From positions 124,001-188,000 of the forward strand of contig OZ271855.1 of NCBI GenBank assembly GCA_965601955.1: a stretch of DNA of 64,000 nt, given 5' to 3'. Each line of letters starts with the position of its first letter. Position 1 is the stretch's first letter. This DNA comes from RHLJ01 sp965601955. GTDB lineage: Bacteria; Bacteroidota; Rhodothermia; Balneolales; Balneolaceae. Shown one piece after another: positions 8,934 to 18,600 of this stretch. The position numbers were made by a program, and so were the translations under genes. The notes beneath the pieces were generated by a model. The model saw only the letters and a list, made by a program, of their open reading frames with translations, had not been told where the DNA came from and ran no database searches.

Positions 8934-10682
8934 TTAAACCGATCGATCAAGATCGAAGTTTTCAAGGATTTCTTTAACCCGGTTTACAAAAGCTCCGCCA
9001 TGAGCGCCATCAATAATTCTGTGATCATAGCTCATTGAAAGGAACATCATTTGTCGAATCCCGATCACATCGCCTTCATTGGTTTCGATTACAACCGGAC
9101 GCTTTACAATAGCTCCTGTACCAATAATAGCAACCTGAGGCTGATTGATGATTGGAGTTCCCATCAGGTTACCCACACTTCCATAATTTGTAAGGGTGAT
9201 GGTCCCACCTACCAAATCATCCGGGCTTAATTTTTTGCTCCGGGCTTTGGCTGCTACTTCATTAACCGACTCAGCAAGTCCAACAAGATTCTTTTGCTGT
9301 GCCTTTTTCATTACCGGAACAATAAGACCGCCCTCTCCTCCGGTACCCAATGCCACTGCAATTCCGAAATTAATGTCTTTTTTCAGAAGGATATTATCTC
9401 CCTCAACAGAGCTATTCAACATTGGAAATTCCAGCATAGCTTTGATAATGGCTTCAACAAATAAAGGAGTGAAGGTAAGCTTGATTCCTGTTTTTTCCAG
9501 GAACTTGTTCTTATTCGCATTCCTCCATTTCACCATGTTGGTAACATCTACTTCGGCAAAAGTAGTAACGTGGGCCGAAGTTTGCTTGGATCGAACCATA
9601 TGCTCCGCGATCATCTTGCGCATACGGTCCATTTTAATAACTTCAACATCCCCTTTAGGAGAGTGACTTACATCCAGTTCACCAGCATGTATTGAACCAT
9701 CAGAAGGAGCCGGCTTAGGCTGTACAGCAGGTTGAGGTTGTGCCGGCTGTGAACCTCTCGATTCCACATAACCAAGAATATCCTTTTTCGAAACTCTTCC
9801 GCCTTTACCTGTTCCATGGATGGATTCTAATTCCTGAGCAGAAATACCTTCTTCCTTAGCAATAGATCGAACTAGTGGAGAGAAAAACTTACCATCACTG
9901 CTTTCACGGGGAATATCTCCGGCTGGAGTTGCACCACTACCATTTTGGATAAGGTCTTCTGGCCTCATTTGGGCAACATCCTCTTTGGTGATGGCAGTTT
10001 TTACAGGCTTTTCTTCTTGCTTGGGAGCTGGAGCTGCCGGAGCAGCACTAACTTCTCCTGTAGCGATTACCGCTATGACCTGACCTACCTCAATGGTTTC
10101 ATCAGCCTCTGCTCTAATTTCCACAAGAGTTCCCGCAGCAGGTGATGGCACTTCACTATCTACCTTATCAGTTGAAATTTCCAATAATGTCTCGTCTTCC
10201 TCTACCGCATCCCCAATTTGTTTGCTCCATTCGATCACCGTTGCCTCAACTACCGACTCACCCATTTGAGGCATTACTACTTCAATACGTTCTCCTCCAG
10301 AAACTTCAACAACAGTTTCCGTTTGAACTTCTTCAACCTTCGTTTCTTCCTGAACAGCTACAGCAGCAGGAGCGGCTTCTACTGGGGCAGGAGCTTCTTC
10401 AGCGGAAGGCGCCGGAGCTGAAATGGGTTCGGCAGCGCTTGCATCCGTTTCAATAATTGCAATGGCTTTGCCTACTTCAATGGTATCTCCCTCTTCAACC
10501 AAAATTTCGACCAGTACACCAGCTTCAGGAGAAGGAACCTCACTATCAACTTTATCGGTAGCAATTTCCAATAAGGTTTCATCGACCTCAACGGTATCCC
10601 CAACGTTTTTTGACCATTCAATAACGGTTCCTTCCATTACTGATTCACCCATTTGGGGCATTACTACTTCAACCTTAGCCAT
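8934..10682 (-). CDS. 2-oxo acid dehydrogenase E2 acyltransferase with two lipoyl domains
   Basis: The 582-residue protein carries two N-terminal lipoyl domains (~2-76 and ~130-205), each with the lipoylation motif TDKVDSEVPSP (first Lys about residue 44), separated by Ala/Pro/Glu-rich flexible linkers. A peripheral-subunit-binding domain follows (~265-302, PLVRSIAKEEGI...GRVSKKDIL), then another linker and the catalytic acyltransferase domain (~345-582) with the active-site motif SYDHRIIDGAHGG. It is the core of a pyruvate, 2-oxoglutarate or branched-chain dehydrogenase complex. The EVVMPQMGES type of lipoyl domain is common in Bacteroidota proteins annotated sucB or bkdB; sequence alone does not fix the substrate. 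It is a single-gene unit ending in a clear terminator; E1 and E3 are not adjacent. Confidence 0.9.
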   Translation of the reverse strand: MAKVEVVMPQMGESVMEGTVIEWSKNVGDTVEVDETLLEIATDKVDSEVPSPEAGVLVEILVEEGDTIEVGKAIAIIETDASAAEPISAPAPSAEEAPAPVEAAPAAVAVQEETKVEEVQTETVVEVSGGERIEVVMPQMGESVVEATVIEWSKQIGDAVEEDETLLEISTDKVDSEVPSPAAGTLVEIRAEADETIEVGQVIAVIATGEVSAAPAAPAPKQEEKPVKTAITKEDVAQMRPEDLIQNGSGATPAGDIPRESSDGKFFSPLVRSIAKEEGISAQELESIHGTGKGGRVSKKDILGYVESRGSQPAQPQPAVQPKPAPSDGSIHAGELDVSHSPKGDVEVIKMDRMRKMIAEHMVRSKQTSAHVTTFAEVDVTNMVKWRNANKNKFLEKTGIKLTFTPLFVEAIIKAMLEFPMLNSSVEGDNILLKKDINFGIAVALGTGGEGGLIVPVMKKAQQKNLVGLAESVNEVAAKARSKKLSPDDLVGGTITLTNYGSVGNLMGTPIINQPQVAIIGTGAIVKRPVVIETNEGDVIGIRQMMFLSMSYDHRIIDGAHGGAFVNRVKEILENFDLDRSV

Positions 10683-10805
10683 AGTTTATTTTTTTGTGCC
10701 GAAACGGCTTTTATTTGTGAAAAACAGGAAAGTAAAGTTCTGGATAAAATCAGATAGATCAAAACACTCAAACACCTTTCACCATATCTAAAAAGCGCTT
10801 TTAGT

Positions 10806-10825
10806 AACTTACTAATTAGTCAGTT
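10806..10825. promoter_or_regulatory. palindrome, copy A of a pair
   Basis: A 20-bp site, AACTTACTAATTAGTCAGTT, is palindromic apart from one mismatched pair. It agrees at 17 of 20 positions with the palindrome at 10844-10863 and starts 38 bp before it. Both lie upstream of the E2 gene (minus strand, start 10682). The pair could be operators for a dimeric regulator; no regulator gene is adjacent. Confidence 0.4.
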
Positions 10826-10843
10826 CAGAGCGAATTTTCAAAA

Positions 10844-10863
10844 AACTTACTATTAAGTAAGTT
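10844..10863. promoter_or_regulatory. palindrome, copy B of a pair, or AT-rich terminator
   Basis: A perfect inverted repeat, AACTTACT and AGTAAGTT around ATTA, overlaps the stop codon of the trans-sulfuration gene. Read on the minus strand the stem is followed by six T, so it may be that gene's terminator. Its near-repeat at 10806-10825 argues for a protein-binding role instead of, or in addition to, termination. Confidence 0.45.
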
Positions 10864-11995
10864 ATCCTTTTAATGCTTGTTCCAGATCTTTTAGCAAGTC
10901 GTCGATATGCTCCAGACCCACACTGAATCGAATTAGGTTTTCCGGAGTGGTTGAAGTCTTACTTTCACTGGACCTGCGATGCTCCCACAAGCTTTCGATT
11001 CCTCCCAAACTGGTAGCTCGCCTTATAACTTTGGAGCGTGCTACTACTTTAAGGGTTTCTTTATATCCCCCTTTATAGAGAAAAGAAATCATACCACTGA
11101 ATCCCTTCATCTGAGCTTTAGCGATTTCATGGTTAGGATGATCGATTAAACCAGGGTAGTTCACCTTTTCAATATTCTTCTGTGTAGTCAAAAACTCTGC
11201 AACCATTAATGCATTTTCATTATGAGCTCTCATCCTAACCGGAAAGCTTTTGATACTCCTACCCAATAACCAGCAATCTCTCGGAGAAGGAACCGCTCCC
11301 TGACTTGTCTGGATAGTTCTGATTTTCTCAAAAGTTCCTTTGGCCTTTTTAGCTATAATGGCCCCTCCCAAAATATCAGAGTGCCCACCTAGAAACTTGC
11401 TTGTGGAGTGCATAACCAGATCAGCACCGTACTCGATTGGATTGGTGTTATATGGTGTTGCAAATGTATTATCGGCACAAACAATGGCTCCCTTATTATG
11501 GGCAATGCGAATAGCTTTGTCTAAATCTGTTATTAATAGAAGTGGGTTCGAAGGTGTCTCAAGGATAACGAGGCTGGTGTCTTTGGTAAACGTAGCTGCA
11601 AACTTCTCCAGGTCGGTCGTATCAACGGCAGAATAGGTTACTCCCCAACGCTCACTATACAGCTCAAGTAGGTTTCTAGAACCATGATACATATCTTCAG
11701 GAATGATAATATGCGCTCCTTTTTCTACACTCATTAACACTGCACTCATTGCAGCAATACCCGAAGAAAAGGCTGCACATTCTTCTCCTTTCTCCAACAC
11801 AGCTAATAACCCTTCAAGCTGATTACGATTGGGATTACTATGTCTTGAGTACGAAAAGTCTCCATCCTGATAGCCTTTTACATCATGCTCAAAAGTTGTA
11901 GAGCTTTCTAATGGAGGTGCAATTGCTCGTGAAGAAGATCCATGATCAGTTCCAACATGAATAGCGAGTGTTTCTATCTGTTTCTTAGTTCCCAT
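10862..11995 (-). CDS. trans-sulfuration PLP enzyme (cystathionine gamma-synthase-like)
   Basis: The 377-residue protein belongs to the Cys/Met-metabolism PLP family (MetB/MetC/MetZ/MGL). Visible features are the N-terminal ETLAIHVGTDHG, the SYSRHSNPNRNQLE substrate loop, FSSGIAAMSAVL (PLP-phosphate binding), DNTFATPYN (the Asp pairing with the PLP ring) and the Schiff-base lysine in MHSTSKFLGGHSD. The length is typical. Family members make or break cystathionine or homocysteine bonds in methionine/cysteine metabolism; the exact reaction cannot be assigned from sequence. Its start overlaps the end of the M48 protease gene by 11 bases, so the two share a transcript although no functional link is obvious. 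Confidence 0.87.
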   Translation of the reverse strand: MGTKKQIETLAIHVGTDHGSSSRAIAPPLESSTTFEHDVKGYQDGDFSYSRHSNPNRNQLEGLLAVLEKGEECAAFSSGIAAMSAVLMSVEKGAHIIIPEDMYHGSRNLLELYSERWGVTYSAVDTTDLEKFAATFTKDTSLVILETPSNPLLLITDLDKAIRIAHNKGAIVCADNTFATPYNTNPIEYGADLVMHSTSKFLGGHSDILGGAIIAKKAKGTFEKIRTIQTSQGAVPSPRDCWLLGRSIKSFPVRMRAHNENALMVAEFLTTQKNIEKVNYPGLIDHPNHEIAKAQMKGFSGMISFLYKGGYKETLKVVARSKVIRRATSLGGIESLWEHRRSSESKTSTTPENLIRFSVGLEHIDDLLKDLEQALKG

Positions 11996-13226
11996 GTAAT
12001 CGTTTGATGGCTTCTATTCGTTGTAATACCGGAGGGTGAGAATAGTTCAAAAAAACATAAAATGGGTGCGGAGTCAAATTAGATAAGTTGTCTTTGGATA
12101 ATTTCTTCAATGTTGAAATCATATCCTCAGGTTTGCCTGTGGTTTTGGCTGCATACTCATCCGCTTCATACTCATGCTTTCGGGAAGACATCTGCATAAA
12201 TATAGATAGGACTAATTCAACCGGAGCATATAGCATCCCAAAGAAAATCAGGCCCGCATAGATCGACATATTTTCCATATAGAACGCTTCGAAAAGCCCT
12301 TCGGAACTAAGAAAAAGAGATAGTAAAAAGAACAAAACCCCGGTATGAATCACCCCAATAGTCATCGATTTTATAATGTGCTTCTTCTTGTAATGACCGA
12401 CTTCATGTGCTAATACTGAGACTAGCTCATCAGTGGTATGATTTTCAATAAGAGTATCGTACAGAGCGATTCGTTTGTTCTTACCGAAGCCCGTAAAAAA
12501 TGCGTTTGATTTACTTGAACGTTTAGAACCATCGATTACAAAAGTGCCTTTTAAAGGAAATTCTACTTTGGTTGTATACTGATCTATCGCTGTTTTTAAC
12601 TCACCTTCATCCAGTGGAGTAAACTTATTAAAGAGCGGCATAATCCACGTTGGGGCTACATATTGAATGATTAAAGTGAAAAGGGTTACAGCTATCCAGG
12701 CATATAGCCAAGCCAATTCCCCTGTATACATGAAAAAGGCTAGGATACCTGCTAGCAGTGGGCCGCCTAATAATACACTGAGCAACAAAGACTTTACTAA
12801 ATCGAGAGTGAAAGTTTTTGGTGTTGTTTTATTGAATCCAAAACGCTCTTCAATTACAAATGTAGAGTAAGCGCCGATAGGAATAAATATAATTGACTTT
12901 GCGATAACTAACATCCCAATAAAGAGGAGGCCGGTCACTAACTCTGAAAAACCCCAGGCTCTAACTATTTCATCAAGCCAGTTAAACCCTCCTAAAAACC
13001 AGAACATGAGCAATATAACCAAGTCGAACGCAGCTACTTTAAGCCCAAAACTTGTTGTTACCCTGGTATAATCTTGTGAGTTTCTATACGTATCAGCGTC
13101 GTATGTACCCTTAAACTCCTCAGGGAGCTCTTTTTTAAGAAACTTTAAGTTGAGCATTTTGGATGCTACATCCAGTGCGTAATCTACCAACAACGCCGAT
13201 AGTATTACGATGGCAAAAACATTCAT
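11985..13226 (-). CDS. M48 family (Ste24/CAAX protease 1-like) membrane metalloprotease
   Basis: The 413-residue polytopic membrane protein has the zinc motif HEVGH in LAHEVGHYKKKHI and the third ligand in RKHEYEADEYAA (ExxxD). There are about seven hydrophobic spans: one at the extreme N terminus, several over 65-210 and two flanking the zinc site. The N-terminal Peptidase_M48_N region (DYTRVTTSFGLK...) and the length match the Ste24/ZMPSTE24 branch and not the shorter HtpX. Eukaryotic relatives process prenylated proteins; the bacterial ones are probably inner-membrane quality-control proteases. It is followed with overlap by the trans-sulfuration gene. Confidence 0.92.
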   Translation of the reverse strand: MNVFAIVILSALLVDYALDVASKMLNLKFLKKELPEEFKGTYDADTYRNSQDYTRVTTSFGLKVAAFDLVILLMFWFLGGFNWLDEIVRAWGFSELVTGLLFIGMLVIAKSIIFIPIGAYSTFVIEERFGFNKTTPKTFTLDLVKSLLLSVLLGGPLLAGILAFFMYTGELAWLYAWIAVTLFTLIIQYVAPTWIMPLFNKFTPLDEGELKTAIDQYTTKVEFPLKGTFVIDGSKRSSKSNAFFTGFGKNKRIALYDTLIENHTTDELVSVLAHEVGHYKKKHIIKSMTIGVIHTGVLFFLLSLFLSSEGLFEAFYMENMSIYAGLIFFGMLYAPVELVLSIFMQMSSRKHEYEADEYAAKTTGKPEDMISTLKKLSKDNLSNLTPHPFYVFLNYSHPPVLQRIEAIKRLHGN

Positions 13227-13272
13227 GCATTAATATGTTATTGAAAGAAAGAGCTGAAAGGTAGCTATAAAA

Positions 13273-13512
13273 TTAGTCTTTATGCCCTAAGTGAAAGGTC
13301 TGGCGATAAAATCTCACAAAGTTTGAATAGAAGCCCTGCCCAGCTGACCGTTTCCCAGAAGACCTGGTAAGCTTTCTCCGGTAATGCCGATAGCAAGTTA
13401 TACATAGATTGAGTGTAGTGCCTTTATATTCAAGTTCATGTAATTCAACCATGTACTTTCCTATAGGCCGCAATTTGCCTTCTACCGCATCGCACTTGTC
13501 GCATTTCCGCAT
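13273..13512 (-). CDS. small protein with two CxxC pairs
   Basis: The 79-residue protein begins MRKCDKCDAVEG and has cysteine pairs at 4/7 and 37/40 (CITC), spaced as in a small zinc ribbon, followed by a strongly basic segment (RHYRRKLTRSSGKR). No family is recognised. It precedes the M48 protease gene on the same strand by 46 bases and may be co-transcribed with it. A nucleic-acid or protein-binding zinc knuckle is the likeliest reading. The two well-spaced cysteine pairs, the basic tail and the position support a real gene. Confidence 0.6.
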   Translation of the reverse strand: MRKCDKCDAVEGKLRPIGKYMVELHELEYKGTTLNLCITCYRHYRRKLTRSSGKRSAGQGFYSNFVRFYRQTFHLGHKD

Positions 13513-13647
13513 TTGTCGTACCCGTAATACCCGCTTGTTAATCTTGTAAGCGCTACCAATAACTATAAAAAAAATGCCAATGTCATATCATTTTTTGAAA
13601 TAAGTCAATTCTAATCATTCAAACCAATCCGCCTTATAGATTCTTTC

Positions 13648-13671
13648 AAATAGTTTAATGTTAAACTATTT
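13648..13671. promoter_or_regulatory. perfect 24-bp palindrome, probable operator of the mhq-like operon
   Basis: Arms AAATAGTTTAA and its exact reverse complement are separated by TG, giving 11 paired positions each side. It ends 32 bases before the ATG of the dioxygenase gene, where a promoter is expected. MarR/DUF24-type repressors (MhqR, YodB) bind A/T-rich palindromes of this general kind before mhq genes in Firmicutes, so it is a strong operator candidate. The regulator gene itself is not next to it. Confidence 0.6.
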
Positions 13672-13703
13672 TATATTATTCTGCTGTTTAAAAGGAGACT
13701 ATT

Positions 13704-14633
13704 ATGAAGCACGACAAAGGATTACATCACATTACTGTACTTGCGGGAGACCCCCAATCAAACTTTGATTTTTATACCAAAGCACTAGGAATGCGAATGG
13801 TAAAAAAATCAGTAAACCAGGATGATCCCAGCACTTATCATTTATTTTATGGAAATGAAGCGGCCTCACCGGGTTCGAGCCTGACTTTTTTTCCCTGGCC
13901 AAGAGCCCATAAAGGAACAAAAGGAATCGGTGAATCGGTGAATGTCTCGTTTCGAGTTCCGGAGAACTCTGAGGACTTCTGGATTGAACATCTTAATTAT
14001 CTTGATCTCAAGCATTCTGATTTCTTTGACCAATTTGGAAAAAAATCTATTCGATTTGCGGATCCCGATGGACTAGAACTGGATATGGCATTTGATGGAA
14101 CTGCTAAAGATCAAGTGAGCAGCTATTCGAGTCCTATTCCAAATGAGTACGCTATCCAGGGCTTTGATTCTACCCGGCTCAAAGTCGCAAGTCCGGAAGG
14201 CACTGTAGATATACTAACCAATGTCCTCGGTTTTGATGAACAAGCTTCTGCTGACCAATTAACCTTATTCCAAACGGATGCGGATATTGGCAGTTCAGTT
14301 ATCATAGAACAAGATGATGGCACTCCTGGACGTGGAGGAAGAGGTATCGTACATCATGTCGCTTTCCGCGCGAAAGACCTTGAAGACTTAAAAGAACTGC
14401 GTGAAAAGGTACTGAGTAAGGGATTACATCCAACAGAAGTAATCGACCGGCACTGGTTTAGATCTATCTACTTCAGAGAACCAGGTGGAGTGTTATTCGA
14501 GATAGCAACTGATGACCCTGGCTATGATGTAGATGAAGATTTCGAGCGCCTGGGAGAAAAACTTATTCTTACTCCCTGGCTAGAACCTCGCAGAGAATTA
14601 ATCGAAAGCATTTTGCCAAATCTGGAGAGCTAA
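13704..14633 (+). CDS. ring-cleaving dioxygenase (VOC family, MhqO-like)
   Basis: The 309-residue protein contains two vicinal-oxygen-chelate modules. The first (~5-130) begins GLHHITVLAGDPQSNFDFY and has the metal-binding GLHHIT histidine; the second (~150-290) has HHVAFRAKD and ends with REPGGVLFEIATD (metal Glu). This pattern matches the MhqO/YkcA-type hydroquinone dioxygenases that cleave quinone-derived aromatic rings. An AAGGAG ribosome-binding site lies at 13692-13697. The neighbouring hydrolase gene follows after one base, as in mhqD/mhqO operons, suggesting detoxification of quinones or other aromatic electrophiles. The upstream palindrome points to a substrate-responsive repressor. 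Confidence 0.85.
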   Translation: MKHDKGLHHITVLAGDPQSNFDFYTKALGMRMVKKSVNQDDPSTYHLFYGNEAASPGSSLTFFPWPRAHKGTKGIGESVNVSFRVPENSEDFWIEHLNYLDLKHSDFFDQFGKKSIRFADPDGLELDMAFDGTAKDQVSSYSSPIPNEYAIQGFDSTRLKVASPEGTVDILTNVLGFDEQASADQLTLFQTDADIGSSVIIEQDDGTPGRGGRGIVHHVAFRAKDLEDLKELREKVLSKGLHPTEVIDRHWFRSIYFREPGGVLFEIATDDPGYDVDEDFERLGEKLILTPWLEPRRELIESILPNLES

Positions 14634-14634
14634 A

Positions 14635-15279
14635 ATGACGACAAATAGCCCACATAAAGGAATGCCTGTTATTAGTACAGGCGCTGAGTTAAATGAAGCC
14701 AAAGCGGCCATGATCATGATTCATGGTCGCGGAGCTTCTGCGCAAAGCATCCTGCCCCTTGCAAATGAAATAGAGCAACGCCACGACATTGCTTTTTTTG
14801 CTCCACAAGCATCGAATCACACATGGTATCCCTATTCATTTCTCGTTGACAGAGAGCAGAATCAACCTGGTATTGATTCTGGTATGGAAGTCATTTCAGA
14901 ACTTGTTTCTCAACTCAATGAACAGGGAATTCCGGATCATAAGATTTTCTTTTTTGGATTCTCACAAGGAGCATGTCTTGCAAGCGATTTTGTAGCAAGA
15001 AACCCTAAGAGGTATGCTGGACTGTTTGCTCTAAGTGGAGGATTGATAGGCCCGACCATTCGTCCTGAAGACTATTCTGGAAGCCTTGAAAATACTCCCA
15101 TCTTTTTGGGCTGTAGCGACATAGACTTTCATATTCCTAAAGAACGTGTGAATGAATCAGCAGCTGTTTTTGAGCAATTGGAAGCATCCGTGATTAAGAA
15201 ATTATATCCCGGGATGGGGCACCTTGTCAATGAGGATGAGATTAATTCAATAAATAGCATAATTGAAAAGAGTATCTAG
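14635..15279 (+). CDS. alpha/beta hydrolase, phospholipase/carboxylesterase family (MhqD-like)
   Basis: The 214-residue cytosolic alpha/beta hydrolase has the oxyanion strand MIMIHGRGASAQ, the nucleophile elbow GFSQGA, the acid in GCSDIDFHIP and the catalytic His in GMGHLVNEDE. The family is the short carboxylesterase/YpfH/MhqD group. The start is one base after the dioxygenase stop, so translation is coupled. In mhq systems the hydrolase is thought to act on ring-cleavage products or related esters. A decayed copy of the C-terminal segment of a second gene of this family is found at 27439-27549. Confidence 0.87.
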   Translation: MTTNSPHKGMPVISTGAELNEAKAAMIMIHGRGASAQSILPLANEIEQRHDIAFFAPQASNHTWYPYSFLVDREQNQPGIDSGMEVISELVSQLNEQGIPDHKIFFFGFSQGACLASDFVARNPKRYAGLFALSGGLIGPTIRPEDYSGSLENTPIFLGCSDIDFHIPKERVNESAAVFEQLEASVIKKLYPGMGHLVNEDEINSINSIIEKSI

Positions 15280-15330
15280 TACTGAGGGTATAAGTTTTCG
15301 TGAGCTTATGTGCTCCTCAAGCGGTAAAAA

Positions 15331-15371
15331 TAAAAGCCCTTCACAGAGTACTATGAAGGGCCTGGGTTTTA
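15331..15371. terminator. bidirectional terminator
   Basis: A perfect 8-bp stem (GCCCTTCA at 15336-15343, TGAAGGGC at 15354-15361) is flanked by an A-rich stretch on the left and GGGTTTT on the right. It lies between the convergent hydrolase gene (+) and PID-CTERM gene (-) and can serve both. Confidence 0.75.
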
Positions 15372-15402
15372 GGTCAATAGTTAACCTCTCCTGATATATT
15401 CA

Positions 15403-15612
15403 TTAAATCTCTTCTTCTTTATTTTTATCACGTAGCTTCTTGAGGGCATAAGCCCCACCTGCTGCAGCTAAAATCCCAAGTCCTCCATCAATGGGAGCCG
15501 CAGCAGGATCATCGGGAAAACCGGGAAGACCAGGTAAACCCTGAGCAAGACTGATATCAGACGTTAATAGAATGATGGTTAGTGTGATAAGGATGATCAA
15601 AATCGTTTTCAT
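15403..15612 (-). CDS. small PID-CTERM-like sorting-domain protein
   Basis: The 69-residue protein is a signal peptide (residues 1-23, ending SLAQ), a short Gly/Pro/Asp linker and a C-terminal tripartite tail: PIDGG at residues 40-44, a hydrophobic stretch (LGILAAAGGAYAL) and a basic end (KKLRDKNKEEE). The PIDGG-hydrophobic-basic tail resembles the PID-CTERM sorting signal found on small secreted Bacteroidota proteins, by analogy with PEP-CTERM/exosortase substrates. The mature protein would be only about 20-45 residues. It begins 23 bases after the giant T9SS gene stops, on the same strand, so it is likely its operon partner. Function unknown. Confidence 0.75.
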   Translation of the reverse strand: MKTILIILITLTIILLTSDISLAQGLPGLPGFPDDPAAAPIDGGLGILAAAGGAYALKKLRDKNKEEEI

Positions 15613-15635
15613 AATCTTTTCCGTTTGATAATGGA

Positions 15636-18600
15636 TTATTTAATAAGGGTCATTTTTTTAGTAAGCACTTTATCACCAATTACGAGGCGATAGATGTACA
15701 TCCCGGAGGACAAATCACCGGCGTTAAATTGAATGTTATATCTACCTGGTTGTTTGGTTTCGCCATTAACAAGCGTAGCTACTCTTCTTCCTAGTACATC
15801 GAATACCTCTAGTTGAACCTCACTGGTTTTGGGTACTCCAAAACGAATTATAGAACTAGGGTTGAACGGGTTTGGGTAGTTTTGCTCTAACTCTACCACA
15901 GATGGTATCCCAAGCCCATCTTCTATACCAACCAGGTTCGCAGGAACTATTCTTAAAATGAATGTCGGAGAATTGACTGGTTTTTCTTTTGATTGAGTGT
16001 GAGCTAATACCCATTGATGAAGCGTATTATCCTGCTTCAATTTCTGAATAACATCGAAGCTATAACTGGACTCTTCATTAAGATCTACCACATACCCGGT
16101 AGCTGTTTCTTCTAAACTGAATTTCCAATCTTCAGGAAAGTTCTCTGAATCCCAGTTTAGTGTAAATGATCCCGAGAAAGTAGCATCGAGATATAAAGGG
16201 AATTCGGAGTGCTCATCTAAGCCTATTGGAAGATTATTTATGCTTAGGCCCTGATCTCCAATCTTGGTATACAGGTTGGCGTATTTAGATGCATATGAGC
16301 CTAAATAATACCCATCGAATGGATCGATACCTGAACTGGCTTCGTCATCAAACCTTAAGTAAAAACTTGAAGTAGTTTCATGTTCTTCAGAGCTGAGCTC
16401 GAAAGCCGCTAGAACAGGTTCCTTCTCAGAAATTACCTTTTCTGGGCCTCCTTCTCCTTCACCGCCCCCCTCATCGGGCGTTTCTGTTACAAATACATGG
16501 TCATTATAATCAAAGCTGAGTGTTGCCGTTGTGCCCGAGCTAATCGTTCGTATGAAGAATGATTCATAAGGCGCTATTGACCCAGAGGTTGATAGATAGA
16601 ATAACTTCGAAACCGCGTCCCAACGATAGATATAGCTGTTAGCAAATGGGTCTTGCCGTTTTAATGTAGCTATTACTGAATCTGCAGATATATGCCACCC
16701 ATACGGATTCCCCATTAATGCGAAGCCTTCACTTCCCGAAGTCCCGGTGAAGCCATCATGATCAACATTCTTGATTTCTACGCTGACTTGCTCACCGAAT
16801 GGATCTCCATAATTGGAGAGTGTTTTGGGCCATCCTCCGTCAATATCGCTTTCGCCATCCCCCAAATCATCATCTTCGAATAGATATACGAGTAGCCCCT
16901 GACCTGCAGCTAATCTGGTAGTATCCAGATCAGTAGTAACTGCTTCGTATTTGGAACTATCCTGACTGAAGATGTACAAGGTTGATGCTCCTCCCGGCGC
17001 ATCCGAGTTTATGGCTCCTTGCGTCCATACATTCTCTAAAAGTTCACCTATGGTGGTTGTAAATGGATTGGATAGTAGATACCAACCGCTCTCGTTACTA
17101 GTACCTTCTATTTGTGGATTACCTTTTGTAGCTGTGATGTCTATTTCAAGAGTATCGGTATACTGAGTAGTGGAGAATATTAATGAGGCAGACTCAATAC
17201 GAGGGTCGCTTGAAAAATACCGTAGTGTATCTCCACTGGAGGGAGAAAATGTAATGTTCGAAACGTTCTGAATAATAACATCGAATGAACCATCAAAAAC
17301 CTGGTTGTTGTTCACATCTTTAAAAAATATCCCTGATAGCGAACCAGTCTGGCTAACCACAAATGTACTATCTGAGAACCCGCTTATTAAGTCTAATGCG
17401 TTAATATTGAAGGTATAAACAATGTCATTATACGCTCTTATCTCCAGACTGCTTGCCTGAATGAATTTCCCATTGAATAGAAGAATGGTTGCGAAATCGC
17501 TTGCTCCATTCGTACCGTCAATGGCCTGAACTCCAATTAATAATGGCTTCTCGGAACTTGAGGTAACAAACCTGTGACTTGTGTTTAACCCGGCATTACC
17601 CATGTAGGTTACTCTACGGAATCCGTTGGAGGTATCGCTCATTGAAGTGGCTAAAATTTCAAAAGCATCTTCATCGACCATAAACACATTATAATGAAGA
17701 GGTGAACCTTCGGCATCGGTTGCTGCATCCCAGGAAATACTTACAGTATCTGCAGTGATAGAGCCCATCAAATTAGAGGGGATCGTTGGATTGGTATTAG
17801 CCGTAGTTGAATAGTTCTTATAAACCTTTGTACTACCGTTTCCAGTAATTGCCAGATCTAAGTCTCCATCAGCATCATAATCACCGAAAGAAACGCCTCC
17901 TTCATAAGCTGCGTCTAATGGGATTTGGGTATTACTGAAGTTTCCACTCCCATCATTCATGTATAGGATGCTAGTATCCTGATTAGCAGAAAAATCTAAT
18001 GCCCCGGAAAGAATTACATCTAAATCTCCGTCATTATCATAGTCTCCAAAAGTTGATGAACCGTTTAATATATCAACCAGTGATTCCCCTGAACCTGAAA
18101 ACACATTGTTCTCTCCGTTCTCATAAAGTGTGGTAACCGGGTTGAATGAAGAATTGAAACCGGATATTAACAGATCAAGGTCTCCATCTTTATCAATATC
18201 AGCCCAAGCTAGAGAACTCCTGGAAACATTCACAAAAGGAGTACTACTAATGAAGCTGCCATTTGCCTGATTAGTATATAGGGTTGTTACGGGGTTATTA
18301 CTTGAATCCAGACCAGAAGTAATGAGATCCAGACCACCGTCATTGTCATAGTCGGCCCAGGCAACAGCGCTATAGCCAAGATTGGTCAATGTAATGCTTG
18401 TGTCTTCCGAGAAATTACCTTCTCCTGTGTTCTCGTAAAGTTTAGTAATCCCTGTGGTACTTGTTATTCCTGACAAGCCGGAAATAACCAGATCCAAATC
18501 TCCATCATTGTCGTAATCACCCCAGGCGACAGAACTATACTGAACACCAGTTAATGAAATACCCGAATCAGATAAAGCTCCGCTCCCATTATTGGTGTAT

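Noticed and set aside
10690..10712. Short hairpin GCCG-AAA-CGGC before the E2 gene as a riboswitch or attenuator
   Set aside because: Only four base pairs; too weak to call without conservation.
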